38,021 nt of DNA, from positions 1 to 38,021 of the forward strand of contig JBIIGI010000019.1 in assembly GCA_044236545.1 (NCBI GenBank). The letters run 5' to 3'. The notes below the pieces were generated by a model. That model was not told the origin of the DNA. It made no database searches and worked only from the letters and a program-made list of their open reading frames with translations. The DNA comes from UBA6821 sp044236545 (GTDB lineage Bacteria > Verrucomicrobiota > Verrucomicrobiia > Chthoniobacterales > UBA6821). Numbering within the stretch: the first letter of the stretch is position 1; every line of letters begins with the position of its first letter. Positions 17,001-24,472 of the stretch are shown here, piece after piece. The translations under genes were made by a program, and so were the position numbers.

Positions 17001-17157
17001 CGGCGCCGGGATAGGTGGCAGCAACCTGGATCTGGGGCGGGACGATGTTGGGGAACTGGGAAACGGGCAGGCCCAGCAGGCAGACCACACCGAGGATTAC
17101 CGTGATGATCGCGATGACCATGGCCACGATGGGCCGGTTGATGAAGAATTTCGCCAT
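14011..17157 (-). CDS. RND multidrug efflux transporter (HAE1, AcrB-type)
   Basis: A 1048-residue inner-membrane proton/drug antiporter. It begins MAKFFINRPIVAMVIAI, as AcrB/MexB proteins do. Proton-relay residues are conserved: the Asp-Asp pair in GLVVDDAIVVVEAIEHH (about residue 408) and the Lys in GLAAKNAILIVEFAKE (about 937). Twelve transmembrane helices and two large periplasmic loops fit the length. It lies 33 bp after the adaptor gene in one operon. No TolC-like outer-membrane gene is in the window. Substrates cannot be told from sequence. Confidence 0.96.
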   Translation of the reverse strand: MAKFFINRPIVAMVIAIITVILGVVCLLGLPVSQFPNIVPPQIQVAATYPGADAVTVKQAVATPIEQQVNGVDNMQYMYSLNSSSGQSQLNVIFANNTVPTTDQILTQMRQTQAQSQLPQQVVNQGINVVKTSPSPLICFALYTDDDRYDSVFLANYAYVNIVNPLTRLTGIASVTVFGAGTYAMRLWLDPAKLANFNITTSEVYNAVSQQNTVNPSGQTGAEPVPPGQQMTFTVRAPGRLVTEEEFANIVIRADRNGSVVKVKDVARVELGAQTYNLAGRFNGHPAAIVAVYQLPGSNALQVAEMARKLMSSYVPTFPAGLKMKTALDTTLAVTASMDDIKKTLLEAMILVLIVVFVFLQNWRATLIPALAVPVSLVGTFALFPLFGFSLNTLSLFGLVLAIGLVVDDAIVVVEAIEHHIEEGLSPKDAAIKAMEQVTGPLVATALILSAVFIPTVFLPGITGGLYQQFALTISISVIISTFNALSLSPALGAMLLRPRKEVGGPLGAFYRGFNRIFDAGRDKYIGACRFLLRKTFVAGFLLAGMVALSGFFGSKLPGSFVPEEDNGYLYAFSQLPNASSQQRTDAVSKQVAEIVSKIPGVEHVTTIVGFNLLSGVQNTYSAFYFITLKPWEERKAPGQDAFGLLRTINQKIAPIPGGINFVFPPPAIPGIGTSGGTTFILEDRLGTDPNFLPTNTAKFMAAIKKRPEVGSVTTTYLPSVPQISMTIDPAMCLMLGVDLHEAYSTLQAFLGGIPVNYFNRFNLQYYCYIQAEGAARTDPKGASLFYVRNKNGDPVPLSSLLQVKQINGPEFVMRFNMYDCAQININGAPGVSTGQVMKALEQTFRETMPAGMGFDYFGMSFEEKLAAEGIPPGAIFALSLLFVFLILAAQYESWSLPMSVLFCTPIAVFGAVAMLFARKMDNDVYAQIGLIMLIGLAAKNAILIVEFAKEEVEKGRSVIDAALDAAKLRLRPILMTAFAFILGCVPLAIATGSGAVSRRILGSTVVGGMLASTLIAIFIVPVCFKWFERNKGGEIAGPKDSGVELPG

Positions 17158-17190
17158 GACGGGCTGGTGCTGGGTGCCGGGTAAAGCGGG

Positions 17191-18453
17191 TTACTGCTTG
17201 GCGGCTGCTCCGGCGGAGGATGCCGCCGGGATGGTTTTCGAGACACCCTGCTCGGTGGCGAGCCCGGGGGTGGCTGTGGTGGCGGCCGCAGGCAATGGCA
17301 TCACCGTGCAACCGTCGGTCACCTTCTGGATACCCTGGACGACGATTTTCTCGCCCGCATTCACACCCGAGACGATGACCGCCTCCTCGCGGGTCATGAG
17401 GCTGACATTGACGTTGCGGATCGACACCTTGTTGTCATCACCCACTACGGCGAGTTGGTGGAGATTCTGGATCGTGATGACCGCATCGATCGGAACGACC
17501 AGCGCATTGTTGATCACCCCGACCGTGGCGTTGACGCGGGCGAAAAGGCCCGGTTTCAAAAGCATCCCGGGATTCGGGAAATTCCCCTCCACGGTGATCG
17601 ATCCGGTCTGTGTGCTGACCTGGTTATTGGCCGCGCGGAATGTTCCCTTCTGCGGGTAGACCGTCCCGTCGGAAAGAATCATCTGCATTCCGGCCTCCCG
17701 GTTCTCCTTCCTATGCTCGGCGGCAGTGGAGGGATCCTTGAGGCTTCCGGCGATCAGGCTCAGGTAATCGTCCTGCCCCACCTGAAAGACCACCATGATA
17801 GGATCGATCGCCACGATTGTCGTGAGCGGTTGCTGGGACGAGGGTCCGACATAGGTGCCGACTTCGTAATTGGCAAGGCCCGCCAAGCCATCAATCGGGG
17901 CCACCACCTTGGTGAAGTCGAGATTCACCTGGGCCGACTGGACGGCGGCCTGTTTGGCCGCCACCTGGGCGACCATCGCCTGGTAGTTCTGCTGCTGGTT
18001 CTGGAACTCCTGGATGCTGATGACCTTGCCAGCGAGCAGGCTCTGGGCGCGGACGAAGTCCTGCTGGACCTTGGTCTCCTGGGCAATCGCCGAGGAGAGA
18101 TCGGCCTTGGCGCGGTCGAGATCGGCCTGGAACGGGGCCGGATCGATCTGGAAGAGGGGTTCACCCTGCTTCACCACGCTACCTTCCGTGTAGTAGCGCT
18201 GAATGATGTTGCCAGAAATGTTTGGCTTCACCATTGAGGTGACCGTCCCCTGCAGGTTACCGATCCACTCCTTGTGGTTGGGCATGTCCTTCTGGACCAC
18301 AGTGCCGATTGTCACGGGAACGGGGGGGCGGACTGTGGCCGGCGCGGCCTCATCCTTTTTGCAGGCCGAAAGCAATGGGAGAACCGTAAGCAGGAATGCA
18401 GGCAGGGCCCGGGAGCGGAGGGTATTGAGATTCACAATGAAGCTGGATAACAT
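17191..18453 (-). CDS. RND efflux periplasmic adaptor lipoprotein
   Basis: A 420-residue HlyD/AcrA-family membrane fusion protein. The N-terminal signal ends in a lipobox, LLSAC, with Cys31 as the lipidation site. An alpha-helical hairpin (about 110-190, AKADLSSAIAQETKVQQDFVRAQSLL and a Gln/Ala-rich return helix) lies inside split lipoyl halves (GNIIQRYYTEGSVVKQGEPLFQID; VVAPIDGLAGLANYEVGTYV). Barrel and membrane-proximal domains follow. The Ala-rich tail is low complexity. The ATG at 18453 was chosen because it directly precedes the signal peptide; upstream frame extension is basic and unlike a signal. The first gene of the pump operon. Confidence 0.93.
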   Translation of the reverse strand: MLSSFIVNLNTLRSRALPAFLLTVLPLLSACKKDEAAPATVRPPVPVTIGTVVQKDMPNHKEWIGNLQGTVTSMVKPNISGNIIQRYYTEGSVVKQGEPLFQIDPAPFQADLDRAKADLSSAIAQETKVQQDFVRAQSLLAGKVISIQEFQNQQQNYQAMVAQVAAKQAAVQSAQVNLDFTKVVAPIDGLAGLANYEVGTYVGPSSQQPLTTIVAIDPIMVVFQVGQDDYLSLIAGSLKDPSTAAEHRKENREAGMQMILSDGTVYPQKGTFRAANNQVSTQTGSITVEGNFPNPGMLLKPGLFARVNATVGVINNALVVPIDAVITIQNLHQLAVVGDDNKVSIRNVNVSLMTREEAVIVSGVNAGEKIVVQGIQKVTDGCTVMPLPAAATTATPGLATEQGVSKTIPAASSAGAAAKQ

Positions 18454-18539
18454 GAAGGACAAGCGGCTTACCAGCACGGTGTTCTCCCGTTCTCTTTTGA
18501 AGTTTCCGCCCGGCGGTTGATCGGCGATGATCCGCCCCG

Positions 18540-19853
18540 ATGACGAACGATACACCATCTGGAAAACCCCGCGTCGGCGTGATCGGAACCGGGGTCTCCG
18601 GGCTTTCCTGCGCATGGAGGCTGCGCGAGCTTGCAGACCTCACGCTTTTTGAATCCGAAAAACGTCCCGGCGGGCACAGTAACACGGTGATTGTGGAGGA
18701 GGATGGACGGAGCATCCCGATCGACACGGGCTTCATCGTTTTCAACAAGGTCACCTACCCCAACCTCTGCGGCCTCTTCGACGAACTCGGCGTCGCCGCG
18801 AAGCCGAGCGAGATGTCGCTGAGCGTCCAGCACCTCCCGACGGGTCTCGAATACAACGGCATGGGCCTGAACAAACTCTTTGCCCAGCGCCGCAACATTG
18901 GCAACCTCCGGTTCCTCGCCCTGATTGCCGAGATCATGCGCTTCTTCCGCGTCGGCCGTCGCTGGCTCAGGGATGAATCCGGCGGATCCCTCGGGGATAC
19001 CGCGGAGGATGCGGAGGAGGATCTTGCCACCTTCTGCAGGCGCCACCGCTTCAGCACCGACTTTGTTCAGCTCTATCTGATCCCGATGAGTTCGGCCGTC
19101 TGGTCGACGGAACCGGGACGCGTCCTCGATTTCCCCGCGGCGACACTCCTCCATTTCTTCCACAACCACGGCTTCCTCGGCGTCACCACCCACCACCCCT
19201 GGTTCACGGTGGAGGGAGGATCCCGCAGCTATCTGGAAAAACTGCTCCGGGTGCTGGGTCAACCGCGGCTCGGCGATCCGGTTGTCTCCGTGACCGAAGA
19301 GGCGGGAGGAGCCCGGGTCACCACCGCCTCGGGAGCCGGGGAGCATTTCGATGCCGTCGTGCTCGCCGCGCATGCCGATCAGAGCCTTGCCATGCTGGGA
19401 AACCCGACGGAAGCGCAGCGGCAACTCCTCTCTCCCTTCGCTTACCAACGCAACGAGACCCTCCTTCACACCGATGCCTCGGTGATGCCGCGCGCACGCC
19501 GCGCCTGGGCCTCGTGGAATTTCCGGGTCGATGCGCCCAAGGGGGGCCACACCCGCGCAACCACGCACTACTGGATGAATGCCCTCCAGGGCGTCTCGCG
19601 GAAGCAAAACTACTTCGTCTCCCTCAACAGCACCGACCTGATCGATCCCGGGAGCGTGCACTACTCCACGACCTACGACCATCCCGTCTTCACGCTCGCG
19701 GCGATCCGGGCCCAGCGTGAACTCCCCGGCCTGAACCGCTCCGGACGCCTCTTCTTCTGCGGAAGCTACTTCCGATACGGCTTCCACGAGGATGCCTGCA
19801 TGTCGGGATTCGAGGCGGCAAAGGCCGTGACCAAATATCTCAGAAAAAATTAA
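18540..19853 (+). CDS. FAD-dependent amine-oxidase-like oxidoreductase
   Basis: A 437-residue flavoprotein. The Rossmann motif GVIGTGVSGLSCAWRL (about 13-28), the ESEKRPGGHSNT second FAD motif, and the C-terminal GRLFFCGSYFRYGFHEDACMSGFEAA are typical of the NAD(P)/FAD protein group found next to DUF1365 and cyclopropane-fatty-acid-synthase genes. The exact reaction is unknown; lipid modification is suggested by context. A DUF1365 gene follows, but no cyclopropane synthase gene does within the window. It diverges from the efflux operon across 86 bp. Confidence 0.88.
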   Translation: MTNDTPSGKPRVGVIGTGVSGLSCAWRLRELADLTLFESEKRPGGHSNTVIVEEDGRSIPIDTGFIVFNKVTYPNLCGLFDELGVAAKPSEMSLSVQHLPTGLEYNGMGLNKLFAQRRNIGNLRFLALIAEIMRFFRVGRRWLRDESGGSLGDTAEDAEEDLATFCRRHRFSTDFVQLYLIPMSSAVWSTEPGRVLDFPAATLLHFFHNHGFLGVTTHHPWFTVEGGSRSYLEKLLRVLGQPRLGDPVVSVTEEAGGARVTTASGAGEHFDAVVLAAHADQSLAMLGNPTEAQRQLLSPFAYQRNETLLHTDASVMPRARRAWASWNFRVDAPKGGHTRATTHYWMNALQGVSRKQNYFVSLNSTDLIDPGSVHYSTTYDHPVFTLAAIRAQRELPGLNRSGRLFFCGSYFRYGFHEDACMSGFEAAKAVTKYLRKN

Positions 19854-19949
19854 TCAGGAACTCATGAACTCAAGAAAAGAGGTCATTCCAATGTCTTCTA
19901 TTCTTGTAAGAGCTACTCCCGTGTAGTGCCTACCAATAAAATGGTTTCC

Positions 19950-20786
19950 ATGAATTCCCATCTTCGCTCCTGCCTCTACGAGTGTGCCGTCTTTCACCGG
20001 CGTCTGGCGCCGAAGCGGCATGAGTTCCTCTACCGGGTCTTTTACTTCCTGATCGATCTTGACGAACTGCCGGCACTCGACCGCACTCTGCGGCTCCTCC
20101 GGATCAACCGCCCCGGACTCTACAGCTTCCGGGAGAGCGACCACATCAGTCATGGAGCCCCCTCCGCCCGGGAGAATATCGTGAGCTACCTGAGATCGCA
20201 GGGAGTCACCGCACCGGTCGGGCGCATCCTGCTGCTGACTCTCCCGCGCGTGCTCGGCTACATCTTCAACCCGATCTCGGTCTACTTCTGCCACGACACG
20301 GAGGGAAAACCGCTGACCTCGGTTGCGGAGGTAGGCAATACCTTCGGCGAATGGAAGCCCTACCTCGTTCCGCTTGCCGCCGACGGAACCTTCCACACAC
20401 GCGTCGTGAAGCACTTCTACGTCTCCCCCTTCTCCGACCTCGATCTCGAGTTCGACTTCCGCTTCCATCCGCCCGATGCCGGACTGCGCATCCTCATCGA
20501 CGATTACCGGGGCGAGGAGCGTGAACTCATCAGCACCCTGACCGGTTCCCGAAGACCCCTGACCGACTCCAATCTGTTTCGCTTCTCGCTGAAGTATCCG
20601 CTGCTCACGATGCAGGTGATCCTCGGCATCCACTGGCACGCCCTGCTCCTCTGGCTCAAGGGCCTACCCGCCCGCCGCAAGGAGAGCGACCCGGAACTGC
20701 AGCGCGGAGTCCATCGTCCTCACAAATCACTCGCCAACCACCCCTCTTCCTGCGCCCACTCTGACCAGACAAACCCATTTTCATGA
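19950..20786 (+). CDS. DUF1365 family protein
   Basis: A protein of about 278 residues with the family pattern: CLYECAVFHRRLAPKRHEFLYRVFYFLIDLDELP, then LPRVLGYIFNPISVYFCHD, EVGNTFGEWKPYL, and KHFYVSPFSDLDLEFDFRF. The function is not established; the family is linked by gene neighbourhood to membrane fatty-acid modification with the FAD oxidoreductase upstream. The ATG at 19950 matches the usual N-terminus; in-frame ATG at 19941 and GTG at 19926 are possible. Its stop overlaps the next start by 4 bp (ATGA). Confidence 0.85.
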   Translation: MNSHLRSCLYECAVFHRRLAPKRHEFLYRVFYFLIDLDELPALDRTLRLLRINRPGLYSFRESDHISHGAPSARENIVSYLRSQGVTAPVGRILLLTLPRVLGYIFNPISVYFCHDTEGKPLTSVAEVGNTFGEWKPYLVPLAADGTFHTRVVKHFYVSPFSDLDLEFDFRFHPPDAGLRILIDDYRGEERELISTLTGSRRPLTDSNLFRFSLKYPLLTMQVILGIHWHALLLWLKGLPARRKESDPELQRGVHRPHKSLANHPSSCAHSDQTNPFS

Positions 20787-21325
20787 GCACCCCTGAATCC
20801 GATCCCCACACCGAAGTCCTCAAAAGCATCGCCGCCTCCCTCAAGGGCATCCAGGCATCGCTCGACCAACTAACCGGGGCCGTCGAAGGTGTGGCCGAGT
20901 CGATCGAGAAAGCGCACGAACCGGAAGGGGACCTCGGCGTCCATCTCGTCGGCGCGCTCAAGGAACTCACCTCCTCCCTGCACAAGCGAGCCCAACAGGA
21001 GCGCAGCTTCCAACCGCAACAGCATCAACGCCCCCAGCATCAGTCGAATCAAAACCGCCGGGACGATCGTCAGCAGAGACCGCAACGTCAGGAGAATCGA
21101 ACCCGCGATCCCAAAGAGGAGCCTTCATTCCGTGAAGAACGTGAGGAGATCGAGCAACCTGACGAACCACTCCTGGATGTTGAGGGAAAATCGGCTGATC
21201 CCGAACGGATCCCTACCGGGAGGGAGGAAAAGCCACCCCAAGACACGGAAAAGGGCCCGCGTCCCAAAAACCGGGGCCGACGCGGCGGCACCCCCCCACG
21301 CGCAAAGCAGACACCGAAAGCGTAG
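20783..21325 (+). CDS. Hypothetical protein with disordered Gln/Arg-rich tail
   Basis: Not recognised. It has 180 residues. Residues 1-75 look helical and amphipathic (KSIAASLKGIQASLDQLTGAVEGVAESIEKA, VGALKELTSSLHKRA), possibly an oligomerising coiled coil. From about 76 on the sequence is low complexity, rich in Gln, Arg, Glu, Asn and Pro, ending in a basic Arg/Gly/Lys segment (PKNRGRRGGTPPRAKQTPK) of the kind that can bind nucleic acid. The 4-bp overlap with the DUF1365 gene argues that it is translated. No signal peptide. Confidence 0.65.
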   Translation: MSTPESDPHTEVLKSIAASLKGIQASLDQLTGAVEGVAESIEKAHEPEGDLGVHLVGALKELTSSLHKRAQQERSFQPQQHQRPQHQSNQNRRDDRQQRPQRQENRTRDPKEEPSFREEREEIEQPDEPLLDVEGKSADPERIPTGREEKPPQDTEKGPRPKNRGRRGGTPPRAKQTPKA

Positions 21326-21433
21326 GAGACTGTCTGATACCATCTCCACCCTTATTCCGGTGGAATTGGGGAAGGGATTTTTCCGTAGGCCAAGCGGGGT
21401 GGATCGCAGGAAGCCGGAGGCCGGCCCCCGCCT

Positions 21434-22177
21434 TCACCTTTTTGCGGCTTGGCGGCAGGCCTCGACGAACCGCCTGACCTTTTCGGGATTTTTCCGGAAA
21501 CGGATCGGCATCCCATGCTCATCCAGAAGGTTTGTTGCCGTGCAGGTATCTGCACCAGCGGCCAGCGTCAACCTAACCCCCTCCCCCACGTTTTCAGGAG
21601 AGAGACCTCCCGCCAGAATCACGGGGATCCCGCTCTGCTCCACCAGGTCACGGGCCACCTCCCAGTCGCAGACCTTCCCGGTAATGCCTACATGACCCGG
21701 AACAGGCTGTTCCTGCCCCTCGACAAGCAGCGTGTCGGTCAGGAACCAATCGCTCACCGCCTCAAGTCGCCGCCCCAGTTCGAGACTCGGCACACAATGT
21801 GCCAGAGCGGGTGGAGCGATCGGGATGGAACGCATCACCTCGACTTCGGGAAAGCGACGCTTCACCCCCTCCTGAAGGGCGATTGCAGCCGTCACGGCGG
21901 CCTCATCCACCGAGGCGCCATGACTCAGACTGTCGCAGAAATGAATGATATCCGGGGCGTAATGGTCGAGCACCCGGTGTACGGCATCGGGTTCAGCGAA
22001 AAGGGGAATGATGCTGCTCTTGCGTCCGGCCTCGCGGACGACCCTCACGGATTCCTTGAGCGCCGGAATTTTCCACTCATCACTGGAGAGGATCACCCCG
22101 CCGACATGGTCGACACCGCACTCCGCCATTAGCGCGGCTTCCCGGGGTTCCTGAATTTCGTAGATTTGGATAATCAT
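21434..22177 (-). CDS. TrpF-like TIM-barrel protein
   Basis: A 247-residue protein resembling phosphoribosylanthranilate isomerase: an N-terminal strand, then ALMAECGVDHVGGVI, DIIHFCDS, the GITGKVCDWEVARDL loop, and IPVILAGGLSPENV with the phosphate-binding glycines. TrpF normally begins KICG with a catalytic Cys; here the matching strand reads MIIQIYEIQ with no Cys, although an Asp is present in WFLTDTLLVEG. It may use another substrate or a changed mechanism. The ATG at 22177 is preferred over a longer frame that starts in non-conserved sequence. No other trp genes are nearby. Confidence 0.75.
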   Translation of the reverse strand: MIIQIYEIQEPREAALMAECGVDHVGGVILSSDEWKIPALKESVRVVREAGRKSSIIPLFAEPDAVHRVLDHYAPDIIHFCDSLSHGASVDEAAVTAAIALQEGVKRRFPEVEVMRSIPIAPPALAHCVPSLELGRRLEAVSDWFLTDTLLVEGQEQPVPGHVGITGKVCDWEVARDLVEQSGIPVILAGGLSPENVGEGVRLTLAAGADTCTATNLLDEHGMPIRFRKNPEKVRRFVEACRQAAKR

Positions 22178-22244
22178 CGCGCCGGCGATGCTATCCGAAA
22201 AAAATAGCCCTTTGAATGTTTTATCCCCGAAGCCAGGGGGAACC

Positions 22245-22439
22245 TCAATGCCAAGGCTTGGCAATCAGAATGACGAGAATCGAGAACTGGGCCACCGTGA
22301 CCGCGATTCCGATGCCGACAACCCTCAGAAATGCCTGCCTGCTTGGGAAGGTTTCGGGAATCGGTTCGGACCTGAAGACCGGATGAGGTTCGATTTCACC
22401 GGAATATGGATACTGGTGGCCTTCCATGGGGGATATCAT
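22245..22439 (-). CDS. Small single-pass membrane protein
   Basis: A 64-residue frame with a polar, Pro-rich N-terminal half and a single hydrophobic helix near the C-terminus (VVGIGIAVTVAQFSILVILIA), ending KPWH. A plausible promoter lies just upstream at 22490-22518 and there is no competing gene. Not matched to a named family. An internal Met at residue 5 could be the start. It is upstream of the TrpF-like gene on the same strand, so one transcript could cover both. Confidence 0.55.
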   Translation of the reverse strand: MISPMEGHQYPYSGEIEPHPVFRSEPIPETFPSRQAFLRVVGIGIAVTVAQFSILVILIAKPWH

Positions 22440-22489
22440 GCCCCCAAGAACTCCATCGTGGAAGAGTTTTGTGACATTTCTGTAACATT

Positions 22490-22518
22490 TTTATACTTGA
22501 CATATCATTCTTTGATAA
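22490..22518 (-). promoter_or_regulatory. Sigma-70-like promoter
   Basis: On the minus strand TTATCA (22513-22518), a 17-bp spacer and TATAAA (22490-22495) fit a -35/-10 pair. It lies in an AT-rich gap between the diguanylate cyclase gene and the small membrane protein, reading toward the latter. Predicted by eye only. Confidence 0.45.
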
Positions 22519-22552
22519 GCAGGCATCAATCCTCTTAAGGTTAAAAACCGCT

Positions 22553-24058
22553 CTAACTCCGGGCGATCACCACGCGGTTCCGGCCCTCGGACTTGGCGCG
22601 CAGCAGCGCCTGATCGGCCGCCTTGATCAACTCGGCCCGATTCTGGATACCGCCGGCAGTCAGCGACGCAATTCCGACACTGAGCGTGACGTTGGAGTGC
22701 GGCGTGTTCCTGAGCGCGCTGATTTGAAGATCCCCGACACAACCCATCAGTTGGTTGGCAATCTCCAGGCCCTCCCCCATGGGGGTATCCGGCAGGATCA
22801 TCGCGAACTCCTCCCCGCCCCAGCGGCAGCAATAATCCAACGGGCGACGCAATGCCTTTCGGATGCAGTCGGCAACCCCCTTGATCACCTCGTCCCCAAC
22901 ATCGTGCCCGCATCTGTCGTTGAATGACTTGAAGTGATCGATGTCCATGAAGAGAAGCGTCAGCGGTTTGTTCTCCCGCCGGACATGCTTGATCAGCCGT
23001 TCCAACTCACTATCAAAACCCCTGCGGTTTCTGATCCCGGTGTGGTGATCAGTGGTCGTCTCCAGAATGGCGCATTCCAGTTTCTGTCCCGCAAGGCAGT
23101 GTCCGTAGAAGAGCCCGAAGATGAGCACCACCCCAACCAACATCACCATCAGGAAACCGCGGTTCTTTTTCAGAAACATGGAGATGATCGTCCTCCCTGG
23201 AATCATCACCTCCGTGGTGGTTCCATACCTGGCGTCCTCGGCGATGGCCACATAGGTCGTTTCCACAAAGCCCTTGCTTCCCGCCGGAACCCGGAAAATC
23301 GGCCAGGTGCCGCCATCCGCCACCGCCACCCCCTTCCCGATGAGCGACCGCTTGAGCGGCGGGCATGTCTCGCTCGGAAGCGGCATCAGGGGATACTGCA
23401 TAAGAATCCCCCCATCGGATGTCCGAACCACGACCCGCGAAGGGTAATTCCCAACGATCTCACGGATCGACTGTTCCATTTTCTGGGCATCGATCTGCTG
23501 GGAGAGAATGCACTCCATGACTCCCCTGGAATTTCTCACGGGTATCGCGATCTGATAGTTGGGCTTCCCGCTTGACCGGCCCAGCACCAGCCCGTTGATC
23601 GCGTAAGGGAGTGCGGGATCGGCCTTGATGGACTTGAAAAAAGGCCGGTCGGCCTTGTCGGCGTGGGATCCCTCGTACGGCCCGCTCCAATCCACAACCC
23701 TTCCCGAGGGATCGATGAGAATCGTCAATCCAAGATGCGCAATCTCATGCCACCGCTGGACCTCCTTACGGCTCTCCACAAGCAGACGATGAAGCGAGGA
23801 GGGGTCTGCCCGGGAAAGCGAGAAGTCCTTACCCAGGCGCTCCCTGATGAAGTCCAGGAGCAGGCTGGAGTCACTCAGGGAATCCGCCACCTCATGGGAA
23901 ATCACTCTGGAGTCTTCGGAGAGCTTTGCGAAGTGATACTCCAAACAATCCTTCCAAAACGAGGAAAGAGCAAGGGCACCGACCCCGAGAAAAATGATCA
24001 GCACCGCAAAAAAGGTCGTCCTTATGGTTTTCGAATACCTGCTCCTCGGCATTGCCAT
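22553..24058 (-). CDS. Membrane diguanylate cyclase with Cache-like sensor
   Basis: A 501-residue protein that should make cyclic di-GMP from two GTP. TM helix 1 is at about 13-33 and TM helix 2 at about 301-320. The extracytoplasmic part between them has a dCache-like pattern (LIDPSGRVVDWSGPYEG, DRPFFKSI). The GGDEF domain holds MDIDHFKSFND (about 371-381) and the active GGEEF at 414-418. An inhibitory I-site RxxD (RPLD, 405-408) sits exactly five residues before it, so product feedback is likely. The signal sensed is unknown. Its gene is downstream of tRNA-Ala on the same strand, with palindromes at 24064-24077 and 24104-24118 ahead of the start. Confidence 0.93.
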   Translation of the reverse strand: MAMPRSRYSKTIRTTFFAVLIIFLGVGALALSSFWKDCLEYHFAKLSEDSRVISHEVADSLSDSSLLLDFIRERLGKDFSLSRADPSSLHRLLVESRKEVQRWHEIAHLGLTILIDPSGRVVDWSGPYEGSHADKADRPFFKSIKADPALPYAINGLVLGRSSGKPNYQIAIPVRNSRGVMECILSQQIDAQKMEQSIREIVGNYPSRVVVRTSDGGILMQYPLMPLPSETCPPLKRSLIGKGVAVADGGTWPIFRVPAGSKGFVETTYVAIAEDARYGTTTEVMIPGRTIISMFLKKNRGFLMVMLVGVVLIFGLFYGHCLAGQKLECAILETTTDHHTGIRNRRGFDSELERLIKHVRRENKPLTLLFMDIDHFKSFNDRCGHDVGDEVIKGVADCIRKALRRPLDYCCRWGGEEFAMILPDTPMGEGLEIANQLMGCVGDLQISALRNTPHSNVTLSVGIASLTAGGIQNRAELIKAADQALLRAKSEGRNRVVIARS

Positions 24059-24063
24059 TCGAA

Positions 24064-24077
24064 CACATCACCATGTG
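24064..24077. promoter_or_regulatory. Inverted repeat CACAT-CACC-ATGTG by the cyclase start
   Basis: Five-base arms around a 4-bp centre lie just before the ATG at 24058 (minus strand). In mRNA this hairpin would sit in the ribosome-binding region, so it could limit translation. Seen in sequence; function inferred. Confidence 0.3.
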
Positions 24078-24103
24078 GTTGAACCGTTAACAGGAAAAGC
24101 ATC

Positions 24104-24118
24104 TAAGCAAATTGCTTA
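24104..24118. promoter_or_regulatory. Palindrome TAAGCAA-A-TTGCTTA, operator candidate
   Basis: Perfect 7-base arms around one base lie in the 119-bp gap between tRNA-Ala and the diguanylate cyclase gene, about 46 bp ahead of the start codon. The size and symmetry suit a dimeric repressor site. There is no T-run right after it, which argues against a terminator. Confidence 0.35.
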
Positions 24119-24177
24119 TCTTTGAATCCGGCGATTCCCGCAAAACCCCTTCTTGAATGCATCATCCAAGAAACGCT

Positions 24178-24253
24178 TGGTGGAGCCATGGGGATTCGAA
24201 CCCCAGACCTCCTCAATGCCATTGAGGCGCTCTACCAACTGAGCTATGACCCC
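24178..24253 (-). tRNA. tRNA-Ala (anticodon GGC)
   Basis: A 76-nt cloverleaf on the minus strand: acceptor GGGGTCA/TGGCTCC with the G3-U70 pair that marks alanine tRNA, D-stem GCTC/GAGC, anticodon stem CCTCA/TGAGG with loop ATGGCAT (anticodon GGC), T-stem TGGGG/CCCCA with TTCGAAT, discriminator A and an encoded CCA. The bases flanking the gene are complementary: leader AACGCTT pairs with trailer AGCGTT, continuing through the CCA end. Confidence 0.97.
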
Positions 24254-24266
24254 AAGCGTTGCATCA

Positions 24267-24288
24267 AAGGAACCGAAACCGGTTCCTT
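24267..24288. terminator. Strong hairpin between cyclase-like gene and tRNA-Ala
   Basis: AAGGAACCG and CGGTTCCTT form a perfect 9-bp stem with a 4-nt loop. On the minus strand it follows the cyclase-like gene and precedes the tRNA by 13 bp. Only a short T stretch follows, so it could be a weak terminator or a processing site. Just beyond it, CTTGGTGGAG repeats the + strand sequence at the tRNA 3' end. The rest of the 219-bp gap (24254-24472) shows nothing else. Confidence 0.5.
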
Positions 24289-24472
24289 GGTGGAGTGGAG
24301 AAGCTAGGATGAAACGGTATCGAGGGCAACATGAAATCTCGTCCCAGGTTCGGCAGCGGAGGAGGTCATGCCGGAACGTTCATCGGAGGGATACACCCGG
24401 GGAATATCGCAGGCTTATTCCGTGAACCCTCACCCCTCAGATGAGCGGGGGCGCGGTCCTCGCAACCCGGAC

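Noticed and set aside
15898..17184. Plus-strand frames of 88-302 codons opposite the RND transporter
   Set aside because: Asp/Arg/His-rich shadow frames of the transporter gene.
18512..18536. Imperfect palindrome GGCGG..GATC..GATC-CGCC before the FAD oxidoreductase start
   Set aside because: The symmetry is partial and there is no regulator gene beside the efflux operon, so an operator call is not supported.
24178..24296. Integration site of a mobile element at tRNA-Ala
   Set aside because: The repeated segment is only 10 bp and no integrase or phage gene is near.
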